Origin: JADCGM01 sp943368345
GTDB lineage: Bacteria; Pseudomonadota; Alphaproteobacteria; Sphingomonadales; Sphingomonadaceae
Direction: 5' to 3'
NCBI GenBank assembly: GCA_943368345.1
Contig: CALRKY020000028.1
Location: forward strand, 1 to 37,844
Length of the DNA: 37,844 nt
Below, piece by piece: positions 8,868-15,985 of the stretch. The notes below the pieces were generated by a model. It was given only the letters and a program-made list of their open reading frames with translations, was not told where the DNA came from and searched no databases. A program made the translations under genes and the position numbers. Numbering within the stretch: position 1 is the first letter of the stretch; every line of letters begins with the position of its first letter.

Positions 8868-8888
8868 CCTGTGGGAAGATGCCGCAGG
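8868..8888. other. hairpin of unknown role
   Basis: A 7-bp stem (CCTGTGG with CCGCAGG, one G-T pair) closes a 7-base loop. No T-tract follows on either strand, so it is not a standard intrinsic terminator. Confidence 0.35.
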
Positions 8889-9204
8889 GACGGTAGAAAG
8901 CCTTCTGCGACAAGCCGATGCGCGCCCTTTTTGACAGCATATGCCCATTGTCGGAAATCCGGCGCGGAGCGCAAGCTGCCGCGAAGCGCTGAAAGTGCAA
9001 ACCCAACAACAGTCCTGAGGCCTGTCAAGCCCGCTGGTGAAGGCGGCAGAAGGCGCGTCCGACAAATCACGACGCGTCGCGCCCAAGATCGGCCCAGATC
9101 ACGTCATTGGCCCAATGTTCGCTATTCCAATTTCGCACCCGAAACCTGCCTTTCGGTATTCCACCCAATTGCGGCCATTCCCGAATCCCGACTAAAGATC
9201 GCGC

Positions 9205-9540
9205 ATGAGCGTTAATGGAAGCTGTCACTGCGGCAAGGTTGGGATTGAGCTGCCGGGAGCGCCCGAATGGGTTGCGGACTGCAATTGCTCGCTGTGCCGC
9301 CGGCTGGCCTGGCGGGTTGCCTATTTCCCGCCGGAGCAGGTGCGCATATCCGGTGAGACGGTGGCCTATGTCTGGGGTGACCGAATGATCGGCATTCACC
9401 ACTGCCCGACCTGCGGCTGCGGCACCCACTGGCAGTCGCTTGGCGAGGACTTCGGTAAGATGGGCATCAACGCCCGCCTGCTCGACGATTTCGATGAAAG
9501 CGCCGTCGAAGTCCGGAAGTTCGACAACGTGGACCGGTGA
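9205..9540 (+). CDS. GFA/CENP-V domain zinc protein
   Basis: A 111-residue protein of the GFA (glutathione-dependent formaldehyde-activating, CENP-V/GFA) fold. The zinc ligands are all visible: CHCG at residues 7-10, CNCSLCR at 26-32 and CPTCGCGTHW at 67-76. Length is typical for stand-alone GFA proteins. Most members have no proven reaction; only the Paracoccus Gfa was linked to glutathione and formaldehyde, so a formaldehyde role here should not be assumed. The thioesterase gene begins 16 bp downstream on the same strand, so the two are probably cotranscribed. Confidence 0.88.
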   Translation: MSVNGSCHCGKVGIELPGAPEWVADCNCSLCRRLAWRVAYFPPEQVRISGETVAYVWGDRMIGIHHCPTCGCGTHWQSLGEDFGKMGINARLLDDFDESAVEVRKFDNVDR

Positions 9541-9556
9541 AGAAAGAGAGCGTCGC

Positions 9557-9988
9557 ATGACCCAGTCCACCCCACCCGAGGGATATGTCCCTTACACCCG
9601 CCCGAGTCCGCTGCTCGATCCGTGGCGGCCGTTGTGGCTGAGCGAATTGCCGGACCGCGTGCTCATCGGGGTCGAAGCGCGAGAGGCGCATTGCAACTCG
9701 CGCGGGACGGTGCATGGCGGCTTCTATGCGGCGCTTGCCGATCAGGCGATGGGGCTGACGAGCAGCCGGCAGATCCTCGCCGCCGGCCTGCCGCTTGAGA
9801 GCTTGCTGACGACCAGCCTGTCGATCGACTATCTCGCTCCTGCCAAATGCGGCCAGTGGCTCGTCTTCGAAACGCATTTCGCGCAGGGGAATCGCGCATC
9901 CTGGCTGGCCGAGATCGACATCAGCGCCGATGGCAAGACCGTCGCGCGCGGTCGGGCGGCGTTCCGGGTGAAGCTCAATGATCGGTGA
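9557..9988 (+). CDS. PaaI-type hotdog-fold thioesterase
   Basis: A 143-residue hotdog-fold protein of the PaaI/YdiI group, which hydrolyses acyl-CoA thioesters. The active-site helix region reads NSRGTVHGGFYAALADQAMG, where HGG is the family signature. TTSLSIDYLAPAKCGQW is the following beta strand region. The ATG at 9557 has an AAGAAAGAGAG ribosome binding site; an upstream extension in the same frame runs back through the GFA gene and is not credible. Substrate is unknown. It follows the GFA gene by 16 bp, and the cassette-like array begins about 75 bp after its stop. Confidence 0.87.
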   Translation: MTQSTPPEGYVPYTRPSPLLDPWRPLWLSELPDRVLIGVEAREAHCNSRGTVHGGFYAALADQAMGLTSSRQILAAGLPLESLLTTSLSIDYLAPAKCGQWLVFETHFAQGNRASWLAEIDISADGKTVARGRAAFRVKLNDR

Positions 9989-10061
9989 CAGCGACGAGGG
10001 TCAGGCGGCGCGCGAGGTCAGCCTCCGCAAACCGGTCCGGCCACTTTCAAAATAGAATGCT

Positions 10062-10093
10062 ACCGGTCGGCAAGCGACTCCCTAGCGGACGTT
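10062..10093 (+). repeat. array repeat R1 (3' half only)
   Basis: This matches the 3' third of the 90-bp repeat described at 10349-10438 (CCGGTCGGCAAGCGACTCC, then GCGGACGTT). The 5' part of the repeat is absent here. It marks the left end of the array. Confidence 0.7.
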
Positions 10094-10117
10094 ACCGCCC
10101 CGTGTCATAATCCCGGG

Positions 10118-10360
10118 ATGAACACCGAGCGCTTCATCGCTGGTCAGCGCAAGGGAGTGAACTTCGTCTTCGCGGCGTTCGTGTTCCTCATATCGGTAAT
10201 GTGGGTCGCAAGCGTCTGTGATTGGGTCTTCAATCTCGGCTGGGGATGGGACAGGCAGATACTCTGGCTCGGACCGCCGATGTTGCTCCTTGGCGTCGTT
10301 CTTCGCTTCCTTTGTATGGCGATCTTTCGCTTCATCGACGGTGACCCGAACGGCAGCTAA
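10118..10360 (+). CDS. small two-helix membrane protein, unknown function (array gene A)
   Basis: An 80-residue protein that I do not recognise. Two hydrophobic segments, about residues 14-36 and 46-70, would span the membrane. They are separated by a Trp-rich turn (DWVFNLGWGWDRQILW), and the C-terminus is short and acidic. The ATG at 10118 follows GGG only, so the ribosome binding site is weak. Its last codons (NGS) and TAA stop lie inside the first bases of repeat R2. Being flanked by repeats on both sides, it forms one unit of the cassette-like array. Confidence 0.6.
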   Translation: MNTERFIAGQRKGVNFVFAAFVFLISVMWVASVCDWVFNLGWGWDRQILWLGPPMLLLGVVLRFLCMAIFRFIDGDPNGS

Positions 10361-10438
10361 CCACCCACTCCAGGTCATTCTCGCTATTAAACCCCGACCG
10401 CAAGCTGCCGGTCGGCCACCGACTCCATTGCGGACGTT
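10349..10438 (+). repeat. array repeat R2 (full, 90 bp)
   Basis: One of three full-length copies that align with R3 and R4 over 90 positions with no insertion or deletion. Conserved blocks are CTAACCACCCA, then TCC-GGTCATT, then after a variable middle CGACTCCATTGC and GACRTT. The TAA of the preceding gene lies in its first block. Read on the other strand, it gives peptides such as NDPEWVVS that would produce false start regions for minus-strand genes. Confidence 0.88.
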
Positions 10439-10448
10439 TGAACTGCGG

Positions 10449-10754
10449 CTAATCCACGGTGATCGTCACCTCGACATCATCGCCCCATTCGAGATCGTCC
10501 TTCCGGTCTTGTCGTGCTTCCGCGACCCAAGCTGCAAAATCCTGCAGGAACGACCGCAGTGCGTCAGGAGCGTTTTCGATCCTCACAGCGTAAGGGGGCT
10601 GAACGGCGTTTAGGTCGAGGTAATAAATCATCGTCTCAAGAAATGCATTGGCGTTCCGGCCATGCCACTCCACGCTGCCGAGCGCGGCCGCAAGAGAGTC
10701 GTAAAATTCGGCCTCTGAGGTCCAGCTGCTGCCGTCGAGATCGATTTTCTGCAT
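10449..10754 (-). CDS. barstar-like protein (array gene B)
   Basis: A 101-residue acidic protein resembling barstar, the small cytoplasmic inhibitor of barnase-type ribonucleases. The N-terminus MQKIDLDGSSWTSEAEFYDS followed by LAAALGSVEWHGRNANAFLE matches the barstar core, in which the helix after WHGRN contacts the nuclease. The C-terminus is strongly acidic (DDLEWGDDVEVTITVD). No ribonuclease gene adjoins it, as is usual for stand-alone barstar-like proteins. The start at 10754 is chosen because an extension to 10856 would read only the antisense of repeat R3. It is the only inverted gene in the array. Family call is fairly sure; actual partner unknown. Confidence 0.78.
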   Translation of the reverse strand: MQKIDLDGSSWTSEAEFYDSLAAALGSVEWHGRNANAFLETMIYYLDLNAVQPPYAVRIENAPDALRSFLQDFAAWVAEARQDRKDDLEWGDDVEVTITVD

Positions 10755-10786
10755 AGCCCATATCGCGCAGATCGAGTCTATGGCGC

Positions 10787-10876
10787 AATGTCCGCTAACC
10801 ACCCACTCCGGGTCATTCTCGCCAGTAAAGCTCTGCCGGGGGCTGCCGGTCGGCAAGCGACTCCATTGCAGACGTT
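10787..10876 (+). repeat. array repeat R3 (full, 90 bp)
   Basis: A full copy, aligned gap-free with R2 and R4. Here the left end reads AATGTCCGC and the right end GCAGACGTT, which are near inverse complements, so this copy is bounded by a short inverted repeat. It lies 33 bp upstream of the barstar-like gene's start and just before gene C. Confidence 0.88.
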
Positions 10877-10900
10877 CTAAGTTTGCATGAGAGTGCCGAT

Positions 10901-11260
10901 ATGACCGCTGGAGTCACAGCCTACGAGTTCGTGGAAGCGGCGTTCGTCGTCGGCAGCGATCCCGTTGTCTGCGTCGTCCGTAAATCAGAGCTGCGACCGT
11001 TCATGTCTGTCAGGGAAATTGACGCAGCCTTTAGCGGATACGCATCATATCGGCAGACACCTTGGATGAAGCGATACGTTGGCGTTTGGGGGCGAAAGAA
11101 CTGCCAGCGCTTTAGACGTTTCCTGCGAGAGCGGGGAGCTGATCTTACCGTACTTCGGGAAAGACCACTACACTTGCACTTGACCAGTTATATGACACGA
11201 GGGAAGCGAGCGAAGGTCCGGTCCCTCGATCCGTCGCCGCAATACTCGAACGGCAGCTAA
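10901..11260 (+). CDS. unknown soluble protein (array gene C)
   Basis: A 119-residue protein with no family I recognise. The N-terminal half has alternating hydrophobic residues (AYEFVEAAFVVGSDPVVCVV); the C-terminal half is basic, with many Arg and Lys. No membrane segment or signal peptide is visible. The ATG at 10901 has GAGAG about 8 bp upstream; an alternative TTG lies at 10883. The final NGS codons and TAA fall within repeat R4, exactly as gene A ends within R2. It lies between R3 and R4 and forms a unit of the array. Confidence 0.5.
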   Translation: MTAGVTAYEFVEAAFVVGSDPVVCVVRKSELRPFMSVREIDAAFSGYASYRQTPWMKRYVGVWGRKNCQRFRRFLRERGADLTVLRERPLHLHLTSYMTRGKRAKVRSLDPSPQYSNGS

Positions 11261-11338
11261 CCACCCATTCCCGGTCATTTCCGCCGGGGAGCGGTTGCCG
11301 AAAACAGCCGGACGGCAAACGACTCCATTGCGGACATT
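11249..11338 (+). repeat. array repeat R4 (full, 90 bp)
   Basis: Third full copy, same length as R2 and R3. It shares with R2 the left end AACGGCAGCTAACCACCCA, which carries the stop codon of gene C. The right end reads CGACTCCATTGCGGACATT. The middle 25 bases differ from the other copies. Confidence 0.87.
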
Positions 11339-11390
11339 TCGCTGCTGTGCCATCTCCATCATAATCTGACGGATCGGCCGAGGTAGGTAA

Positions 11391-12242
11391 TTGGGATTTC
11401 AGCCTTTCGGATACCGCTTCGAAACCTTTGCGAGCCTGCCCCCGGCGGAAGCAAAGGCTGCAATCCGGTCGAAGATGACAGGTATATTCGATGCCAAGAA
11501 TGGCGCGCGCGGCTGGATCGCCGGTCCTTTTATATGCCTGTGGTTCAGCGCCTTTGACCGCTACGGGCCAATGTTGTTCGGTCTGATCTCGGCCAACAAC
11601 TTCGGCACGCGCGTGCACGGCAGGGCGGGGTCAGACCTAAACGGCGTTGTGATGTTCACGTTACTGATACCGTTAATGGCTTGGCTGGTCTTCAAGATGG
11701 TCTCCGAAGGTCAGGCTTCCGGTGGTCAACTTCTCTATTTTGCGTTGGTTTTCTTGGTGGGCGGCCCACTCATCTATTGGTCGGCACACAAGGAGCGGAA
11801 GGATGCCGAACCGCTTGAGCGGTTCTTGCGGAAGGCGCTCACCCAACCGGATGCCCGTTCCAAATCGACGGTGAGCGCTCGAAAGATTCAGGAGGGCTTG
11901 CGCCTGAATTTGAACGGCGAATACCTTGAAGGTCCGGTGACGAAAGCGGCGATTCAAGGTGCGCTCATGCGAGTGGGCAACCGAGATTTCATGATTATCG
12001 AGACAGCCCCACAAGACTATCTGCAAACCGCCTGCCGCGATGGAGGATATATCTTGGAGGTCCGCAAGGGCGGTCCCGGCGAGCACTACCAAGTCGTCCG
12101 AAACGGAGGGGCAGTTGGCGGTCCTGCAAAGGCGAACGACACCCTTACCTACGAGGAGGTGAGCGCAGCGATGGCTTCATACGTCGTCGGTGATTCTCTT
12201 CCGAGTCTTCTGCGATTGCAGCCAATGATCTCACATCAGTGA
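11391..12242 (+). CDS. membrane protein with soluble C-terminal domain, unknown (array gene D)
   Basis: A 283-residue protein of unknown function. Three hydrophobic segments lie at about residues 42-65, 85-103 and 112-130. After them comes a soluble domain, including DFMIIETAPQDYLQTACRDG and a predicted beta-rich stretch ILEVRKGGPGEHYQVV, ending with a helix-like TYEEVSAAMASYVVGD. The C-terminal part vaguely resembles small immunity-type domains, but I cannot name the family. The TTG at 11391 has AGGTAGG just upstream. Base composition looks lower in G+C than the core genes to the right. Repeat R5 begins at its stop codon. Confidence 0.6.
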   Translation: MGFQPFGYRFETFASLPPAEAKAAIRSKMTGIFDAKNGARGWIAGPFICLWFSAFDRYGPMLFGLISANNFGTRVHGRAGSDLNGVVMFTLLIPLMAWLVFKMVSEGQASGGQLLYFALVFLVGGPLIYWSAHKERKDAEPLERFLRKALTQPDARSKSTVSARKIQEGLRLNLNGEYLEGPVTKAAIQGALMRVGNRDFMIIETAPQDYLQTACRDGGYILEVRKGGPGEHYQVVRNGGAVGGPAKANDTLTYEEVSAAMASYVVGDSLPSLLRLQPMISHQ

Positions 12243-12270
12243 ATGACCGCTAACCACCCAATTATCGCCC
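12242..12270 (+). repeat. array repeat R5 (5' end only)
   Basis: The left 20 bases (AATGACCGCTAACCACCCA) match the start of the array repeat, after which the sequence diverges. It marks the right end of the array, mirroring R1, which retains only the 3' part. Confidence 0.65.
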
Positions 12271-12307
12271 TTCAAGTCGTGTGTGGTCGGCGGCGAATCT
12301 TCTGGGC

Positions 12308-14653
12308 TCATGGCTTGGCCAGGAACAATTCCGCCGCTGCCTCGACAATCGCATCGGCATCCAGCCGGTAGCGTCCGTACAGGTCTGGCAGGTCCCCGGT
12401 CTGCCCGAACCGGTCGATGCCAAGCGGACTGACCCGCATCCCGCGCACCCCGCCCAGCCAGGACAGTGCCGCCGGTGATCCGTCAATCACCGTGATCAGT
12501 CCCGCATTGTCCGCCAGCGGGGCCAGCAGGGCATCAACATGCGAACGCGCGGTCGCGCCACCGGTCCAGCGCGCGGCCCGACGGGCTGACCAGCCCCGGT
12601 GGAGCAGGTCTGGCGATGTGACATTCAGCAGGCCAAGACCCGGCAAATCTTCCCGCAACAGCTCATAGGCCGCCAACACCTCCGGTGCGATTGCGCCGGT
12701 AAAGGCGATTGCCGCGGTTGCACCATGGTCCGGCGTCCGCAACCAATAGCCGCCCTGCAACGCATCCGCTTCCCAGGCGCCGCTCGCCCGCTCAATCTGC
12801 GGGATCGACCGGGTGCTGAGCCGCAGATACACCGCGCCGCCATCCGCCGCCTGCATATGCTCAAAAGCCCAGCGCATCATCAGCGTGAGTTCATCGGCAT
12901 AGGCCGGTTCAAAATAGGTCAGCCCCGGCTGGCCCATACCGATCAATGGCGTGTTGATCGACTGGTGCGCCCCGCCCTCCGGCCCCAGCGTCAGGCCGGA
13001 CGGGGTGCCGACCAGCAGGAACCGCGCATCCTGATAACAGGCATAGTTCAGCGCATCGAGGCCGCGGGCAATGAACGGGTCATAGACCGTCCCGACCGGG
13101 ATCAGTCGCGTCCCGAAATGCGGCGCGGCCAAGCCCAGCGACGTCAGCATCAGGAAGAAATTATTCTCGGCAATCCCCAGTTCGAGATGCTGGCCCGCCG
13201 TTCCCCCTCCCCATTTCTGTGGTGAGGGAATCTTTGCAGCGCGGAAGACATCCTGCACCTCCTGCCGCCGGAACAGCCCGCGCTGATTGACGAAACCGCC
13301 AAGATTGGTGCTGACGGTGACATCGGGGGCGGTGGTCACAATCCGGTCGGCCAGCGGTTCACCGGACTTGGCGAGATCGAGCAAAATTCGCCCGAACGCC
13401 GCCTGGGTGGACTGCTCCGCCCCGTCCGGCACCGGCAGACGGGTGGGAACCGGGACCGCATCGGCAACGGGTTCGGGCGCGCGCACCGCCAGCGCACTCC
13501 GTCCGACAAAGGCTTTCAACCGTGCGGCGGCATTGTCGCCAAGACCGGCAAACGGCTCCCATTCCTCGCCGGCCTTGATCCCCATGCTCGCCCGCAGCGC
13601 CTCGATCTGAGGGCCATTCATCATCCCGGCATGATTGTCCTTGTGCCCGGCGAGCGGCAGGCCGTAGCCCTTGACGGTATAGGCGATGAACAAGGTCGGT
13701 CGTTCGTCATCTGCACTGTCAAACGCCTCGGTCAGCGTTTCGACGCAATGCCCGCCAAGGTTCATCATCAAGGTTGCGAGCGCGGCATCGTCATATTCGC
13801 TGAGCAGGTTGCGGACATGCGCCTTACCGCCGATGTCGGCCATCAACCGGGCCCGCCATGCCGAGCCGCCCTGATAGGTCAGCGCCGCATAGTCGGCGTT
13901 CGGGCAATTCTCGATCCACTCCTCAAGCGATTTGCCGCCGGGCCGTTTGAACGCCGCGCGCTGCAACCGGCCATATTTCAGGGTCAGGACGCGCCAGCCG
14001 CAGGTTTCGAATATGTCATCGAATCGGCGGAACATCCGGTCGGCGGTCGTGCTGTCCAATGACTGACGGTTATAGTCGACCACCCACCAGCAATTGCGGA
14101 GATCATGCTTGTACCCCTCGATCAGGCATTCATAGATATTGCCCTCATCAAGTTCGGCATCCCCCATCAGCGAGATCATCCGGCCAGCAGCGGCCGCCTC
14201 GACCTGCCCATGGGCGATCAGATAATCCTGAACCAGACTGGTAAAGGCGGTGACTGCCACCCCGAGCCCAACCGAGCCGGTGGAGAAATCCACCGGGATT
14301 TTGTCCTTGGTCCGCGATGGATAGCTTTGCGCCCCGCCAAACCCCCGGAACCGCTGCAATTGATCGAGCGACTGATTGCCGAGCAGATAATGAATGGCAT
14401 GAAGCAAAGGTCCGGCATGCGGCTTGACCGCCACCTTGTCCTGCGGTCGCAGCGCATGAAAATACAGCGCCGCGACGATGGCACTCATCGACGCACAACT
14501 GGCCTGATGCCCGCCGACCTTCAGCCCATCGCGCTTCGGCCGTAGCTGATTGGCATTGTGCACCATCCACGATGACAGCCACCGCAGCCGCGCCTCTATC
14601 GTCTCAATCGCGCTCAGGGTCTCCTGGCGGGTTTCGCTGACCACAATCGCCAT
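12308..14653 (-). CDS. AceE-like/transketolase-family thiamine diphosphate enzyme
   Basis: A 781-residue thiamine diphosphate enzyme resembling the homodimeric 2-oxoacid dehydrogenase E1 (AceE/MdeB) more than true transketolase. Near the N-terminus is GGHQASCASMSAIVAALYFH, then GVAVTAFTSLVQDY. The cofactor motif is GDAELDEGN through to VVDYNRQSLD, equivalent to the AceE block ending INCNLQRLDG. TVKGYGLPLAGHKDNHAG holds the active-site His region. The second half has LELGIAENNFF and TLGPEGGAHQSINTP. No E2 or E3 gene is near, and at ~780 residues it is shorter than E. coli AceE (887). The start at 14653 lies 14 bp after the thioesterase stop, implying one operon. Its 2-oxoacid substrate is not evident. 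Confidence 0.82.
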   Translation of the reverse strand: MAIVVSETRQETLSAIETIEARLRWLSSWMVHNANQLRPKRDGLKVGGHQASCASMSAIVAALYFHALRPQDKVAVKPHAGPLLHAIHYLLGNQSLDQLQRFRGFGGAQSYPSRTKDKIPVDFSTGSVGLGVAVTAFTSLVQDYLIAHGQVEAAAAGRMISLMGDAELDEGNIYECLIEGYKHDLRNCWWVVDYNRQSLDSTTADRMFRRFDDIFETCGWRVLTLKYGRLQRAAFKRPGGKSLEEWIENCPNADYAALTYQGGSAWRARLMADIGGKAHVRNLLSEYDDAALATLMMNLGGHCVETLTEAFDSADDERPTLFIAYTVKGYGLPLAGHKDNHAGMMNGPQIEALRASMGIKAGEEWEPFAGLGDNAAARLKAFVGRSALAVRAPEPVADAVPVPTRLPVPDGAEQSTQAAFGRILLDLAKSGEPLADRIVTTAPDVTVSTNLGGFVNQRGLFRRQEVQDVFRAAKIPSPQKWGGGTAGQHLELGIAENNFFLMLTSLGLAAPHFGTRLIPVGTVYDPFIARGLDALNYACYQDARFLLVGTPSGLTLGPEGGAHQSINTPLIGMGQPGLTYFEPAYADELTLMMRWAFEHMQAADGGAVYLRLSTRSIPQIERASGAWEADALQGGYWLRTPDHGATAAIAFTGAIAPEVLAAYELLREDLPGLGLLNVTSPDLLHRGWSARRAARWTGGATARSHVDALLAPLADNAGLITVIDGSPAALSWLGGVRGMRVSPLGIDRFGQTGDLPDLYGRYRLDADAIVEAAAELFLAKP

Positions 14654-14667
14654 GCCAGTCGTCCGGT

Positions 14668-15069
14668 TCAGTTGCCCAGGAAATGCTGGCGGATATTTTC
14701 CGCGATCCGCGACGGCCGCAGCGTCTCCGCATCGATGCAGCACCAGCTGGATTTCACCTCGGCCAGCACGGTTTCACCGCGCCGGATCACCGTGTCGTAA
14801 AACGCCCGCGCCCCGTGGACCTTCTCCAAAATCACCGTGGCGATCACCGCATCATCAAGAAACGCCGGCTTCCGGTAGGTAATCTCATGCTTCAACGCCA
14901 CCCACAGATGCCGCGCCACATCCTCCGCCGGGGCCAACCGCTCCCAATGACTGATCACCGCCGCCTGCACCCATTTCAGATAACTGGCGTTGTTGACATG
15001 CCCCATGAAGTCGATGTCGGCCGGATCAATGGCAATGGCAAATTCATGCGGAGCGGACAGACTGGTCAT
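14668..15069 (-). CDS. FadM/YbgC-type acyl-CoA thioesterase
   Basis: A 133-residue hotdog-fold thioesterase of the 4HBT/YbgC-FadM group, which hydrolyses acyl-CoA in the cytoplasm. The active site block DPADIDFMGHVNNASYLKW contains the Asp and the GHVNN motif typical of the family. Later blocks include ITYRKPAFLDD and SSWCCIDAETLRPSRI. The gene immediately precedes the AceE-like gene on the same strand (14-bp gap), so the two proteins probably act in one acyl-CoA-related process. Acyl chain preference cannot be read from the sequence. Confidence 0.9.
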   Translation of the reverse strand: MTSLSAPHEFAIAIDPADIDFMGHVNNASYLKWVQAAVISHWERLAPAEDVARHLWVALKHEITYRKPAFLDDAVIATVILEKVHGARAFYDTVIRRGETVLAEVKSSWCCIDAETLRPSRIAENIRQHFLGN

Positions 15070-15121
15070 CCGCGCATCCTAGCAGCGCAAAATGACACTG
15101 GCGATGGGGCATGCGCACCCG

Positions 15122-15982
15122 TCAGTGAATTTTGGTTTCCCTAGGATCTGCAGTGCCCGCCGCTTCAGCCCACAGCAATTTGGCTGCCGGATTGAGGGTA
15201 ATCCGCAGCTGCTTGAGCAACGCCGTTCCGACATTTGCGTTGGGGACGACATCGGAAAACCGCACATCGGGATTGTTGAGCACCAGCGGTCCAATGCGGA
15301 CCTCGCCCTTGATCCGCCCCCGATAGATGGGAAACTGGCCCTGATGCCTGCCTGCACGGCCAACCTCTGTCAGTTCGCCGTCAAGCGGAACCCGTTTGGC
15401 GTAGGCCATCGGCAAGATCAGATTCACCGGTGACCCGGTGTCGAGGTGCGCGTCGACGATTGTGCCGCCAATATTGATCGGGATCGACGGCAAGGCAAAG
15501 GGCAGCGCGCTGTAGGGATGTGGCCTGCCCGGCGGCAGATTTTTGCGCGTCGCCGGACAGACCGTCATGACTCCTGCGCCAAAGTCGAGCCGGACCAGCT
15601 GATTTCCAAAAATGTTGGGGCTGATGATCGCCGGTGTTGGCAACGGCACCGGCATGACCGGGACGGACTGCGCGGCAACGGTGACCGGCCCGATTTTCGC
15701 AGTTTCCATCCGGCCCTGGAAACCATCGGCGGCGTGCATACGGTTGAATGGTGGCAACAACGGGCCGGTGCGGGACACGCCTAGTTCGCTGAAAGTCGTA
15801 ATGTTCACAACGGTATACATGGCACCTGTGTCGAACACCGCTCGTCGGGTCTTGCCGGCAATTGTCAAATCGACTTCCGGGCGCGGACCGCCAAGATGAA
15901 GGGAAATGGGCGGTTGGCAGGCTTGTGTCCCGCCGCTCCACGCCAGCCCAACCGACAGAAGCAAAACCCTGATATTACCCAT
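15122..15982 (-). CDS. secreted retropepsin-like aspartic protease with two DTG motifs
   Basis: A 286-residue protein with an N-terminal signal peptide (residues 1-21, ending TQA before CQPP). It carries two aspartic-protease motifs, VFDTGA with Asp51 and HLDTGS with Asp181. Each lies in a similar beta-rich repeat, and the first half also has IFGNQLVRLDFG. Retropepsins usually carry one such motif and form dimers, so this chain may fold as a single-chain two-lobe enzyme. Bacterial relatives with clan AA aspartic protease domains are common in alphaproteobacteria and mostly uncharacterised. It begins 3 bp after the stop of the membrane-protein gene, so the pair is cotranscribed. A Cys at the predicted cleavage site raises the possibility of a lipoprotein, but the lipobox is poor. 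Confidence 0.8.
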   Translation of the reverse strand: MGNIRVLLLSVGLAWSGGTQACQPPISLHLGGPRPEVDLTIAGKTRRAVFDTGAMYTVVNITTFSELGVSRTGPLLPPFNRMHAADGFQGRMETAKIGPVTVAAQSVPVMPVPLPTPAIISPNIFGNQLVRLDFGAGVMTVCPATRKNLPPGRPHPYSALPFALPSIPINIGGTIVDAHLDTGSPVNLILPMAYAKRVPLDGELTEVGRAGRHQGQFPIYRGRIKGEVRIGPLVLNNPDVRFSDVVPNANVGTALLKQLRITLNPAAKLLWAEAAGTADPRETKIH

Positions 15983-15985
15983 AAG

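Larger units (their letters stand above)
8664..9204. other. 540-bp intergenic region between receptor and GFA genes
   Basis: The left part (8664-8800) is the leader and probable control region of the TonB-dependent receptor. It holds two direct repeats, GTTAC at 8754-8758 and 8765-8769 (11-bp period), and TTATGG twice in tandem at 8781-8792. The middle has an 8-bp palindrome GGGGCCCC (8832-8839) and a hairpin (8868-8888). Several overlapping open frames on both strands between 8755 and 9086 give no recognisable protein. No riboswitch motif was recognised. Confidence 0.45.

Noticed and set aside
8664..8900. Cobalamin or other riboswitch before the TonB-dependent receptor
   Set aside because: No B12-box-like sequence or other known conserved riboswitch core could be found in the leader.
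8871..9215. 114-codon plus-strand frame before the GFA gene
   Set aside because: Arg/Ser-rich, overlaps other frames on both strands and the GFA start, with no ribosome binding site or known domain.
10082..10378. 98-codon minus-strand frame beginning MTWSGWLAAVR
   Set aside because: Its start region is the antisense of repeat R2 and the rest is antisense to gene A. Other frames with NDREWVVS-like starts arise from the same repeat.
10349..11338. Repeats as classical integron attC sites
   Set aside because: The ends lack the RYYYAAC and GTTRRRY cores, the two arms do not pair along their length and no integron integrase is in the window.
10349..11338. CRISPR array
   Set aside because: The repeats are 90 bp and the spacings are 348-372 bp with coding genes, unlike CRISPR units.
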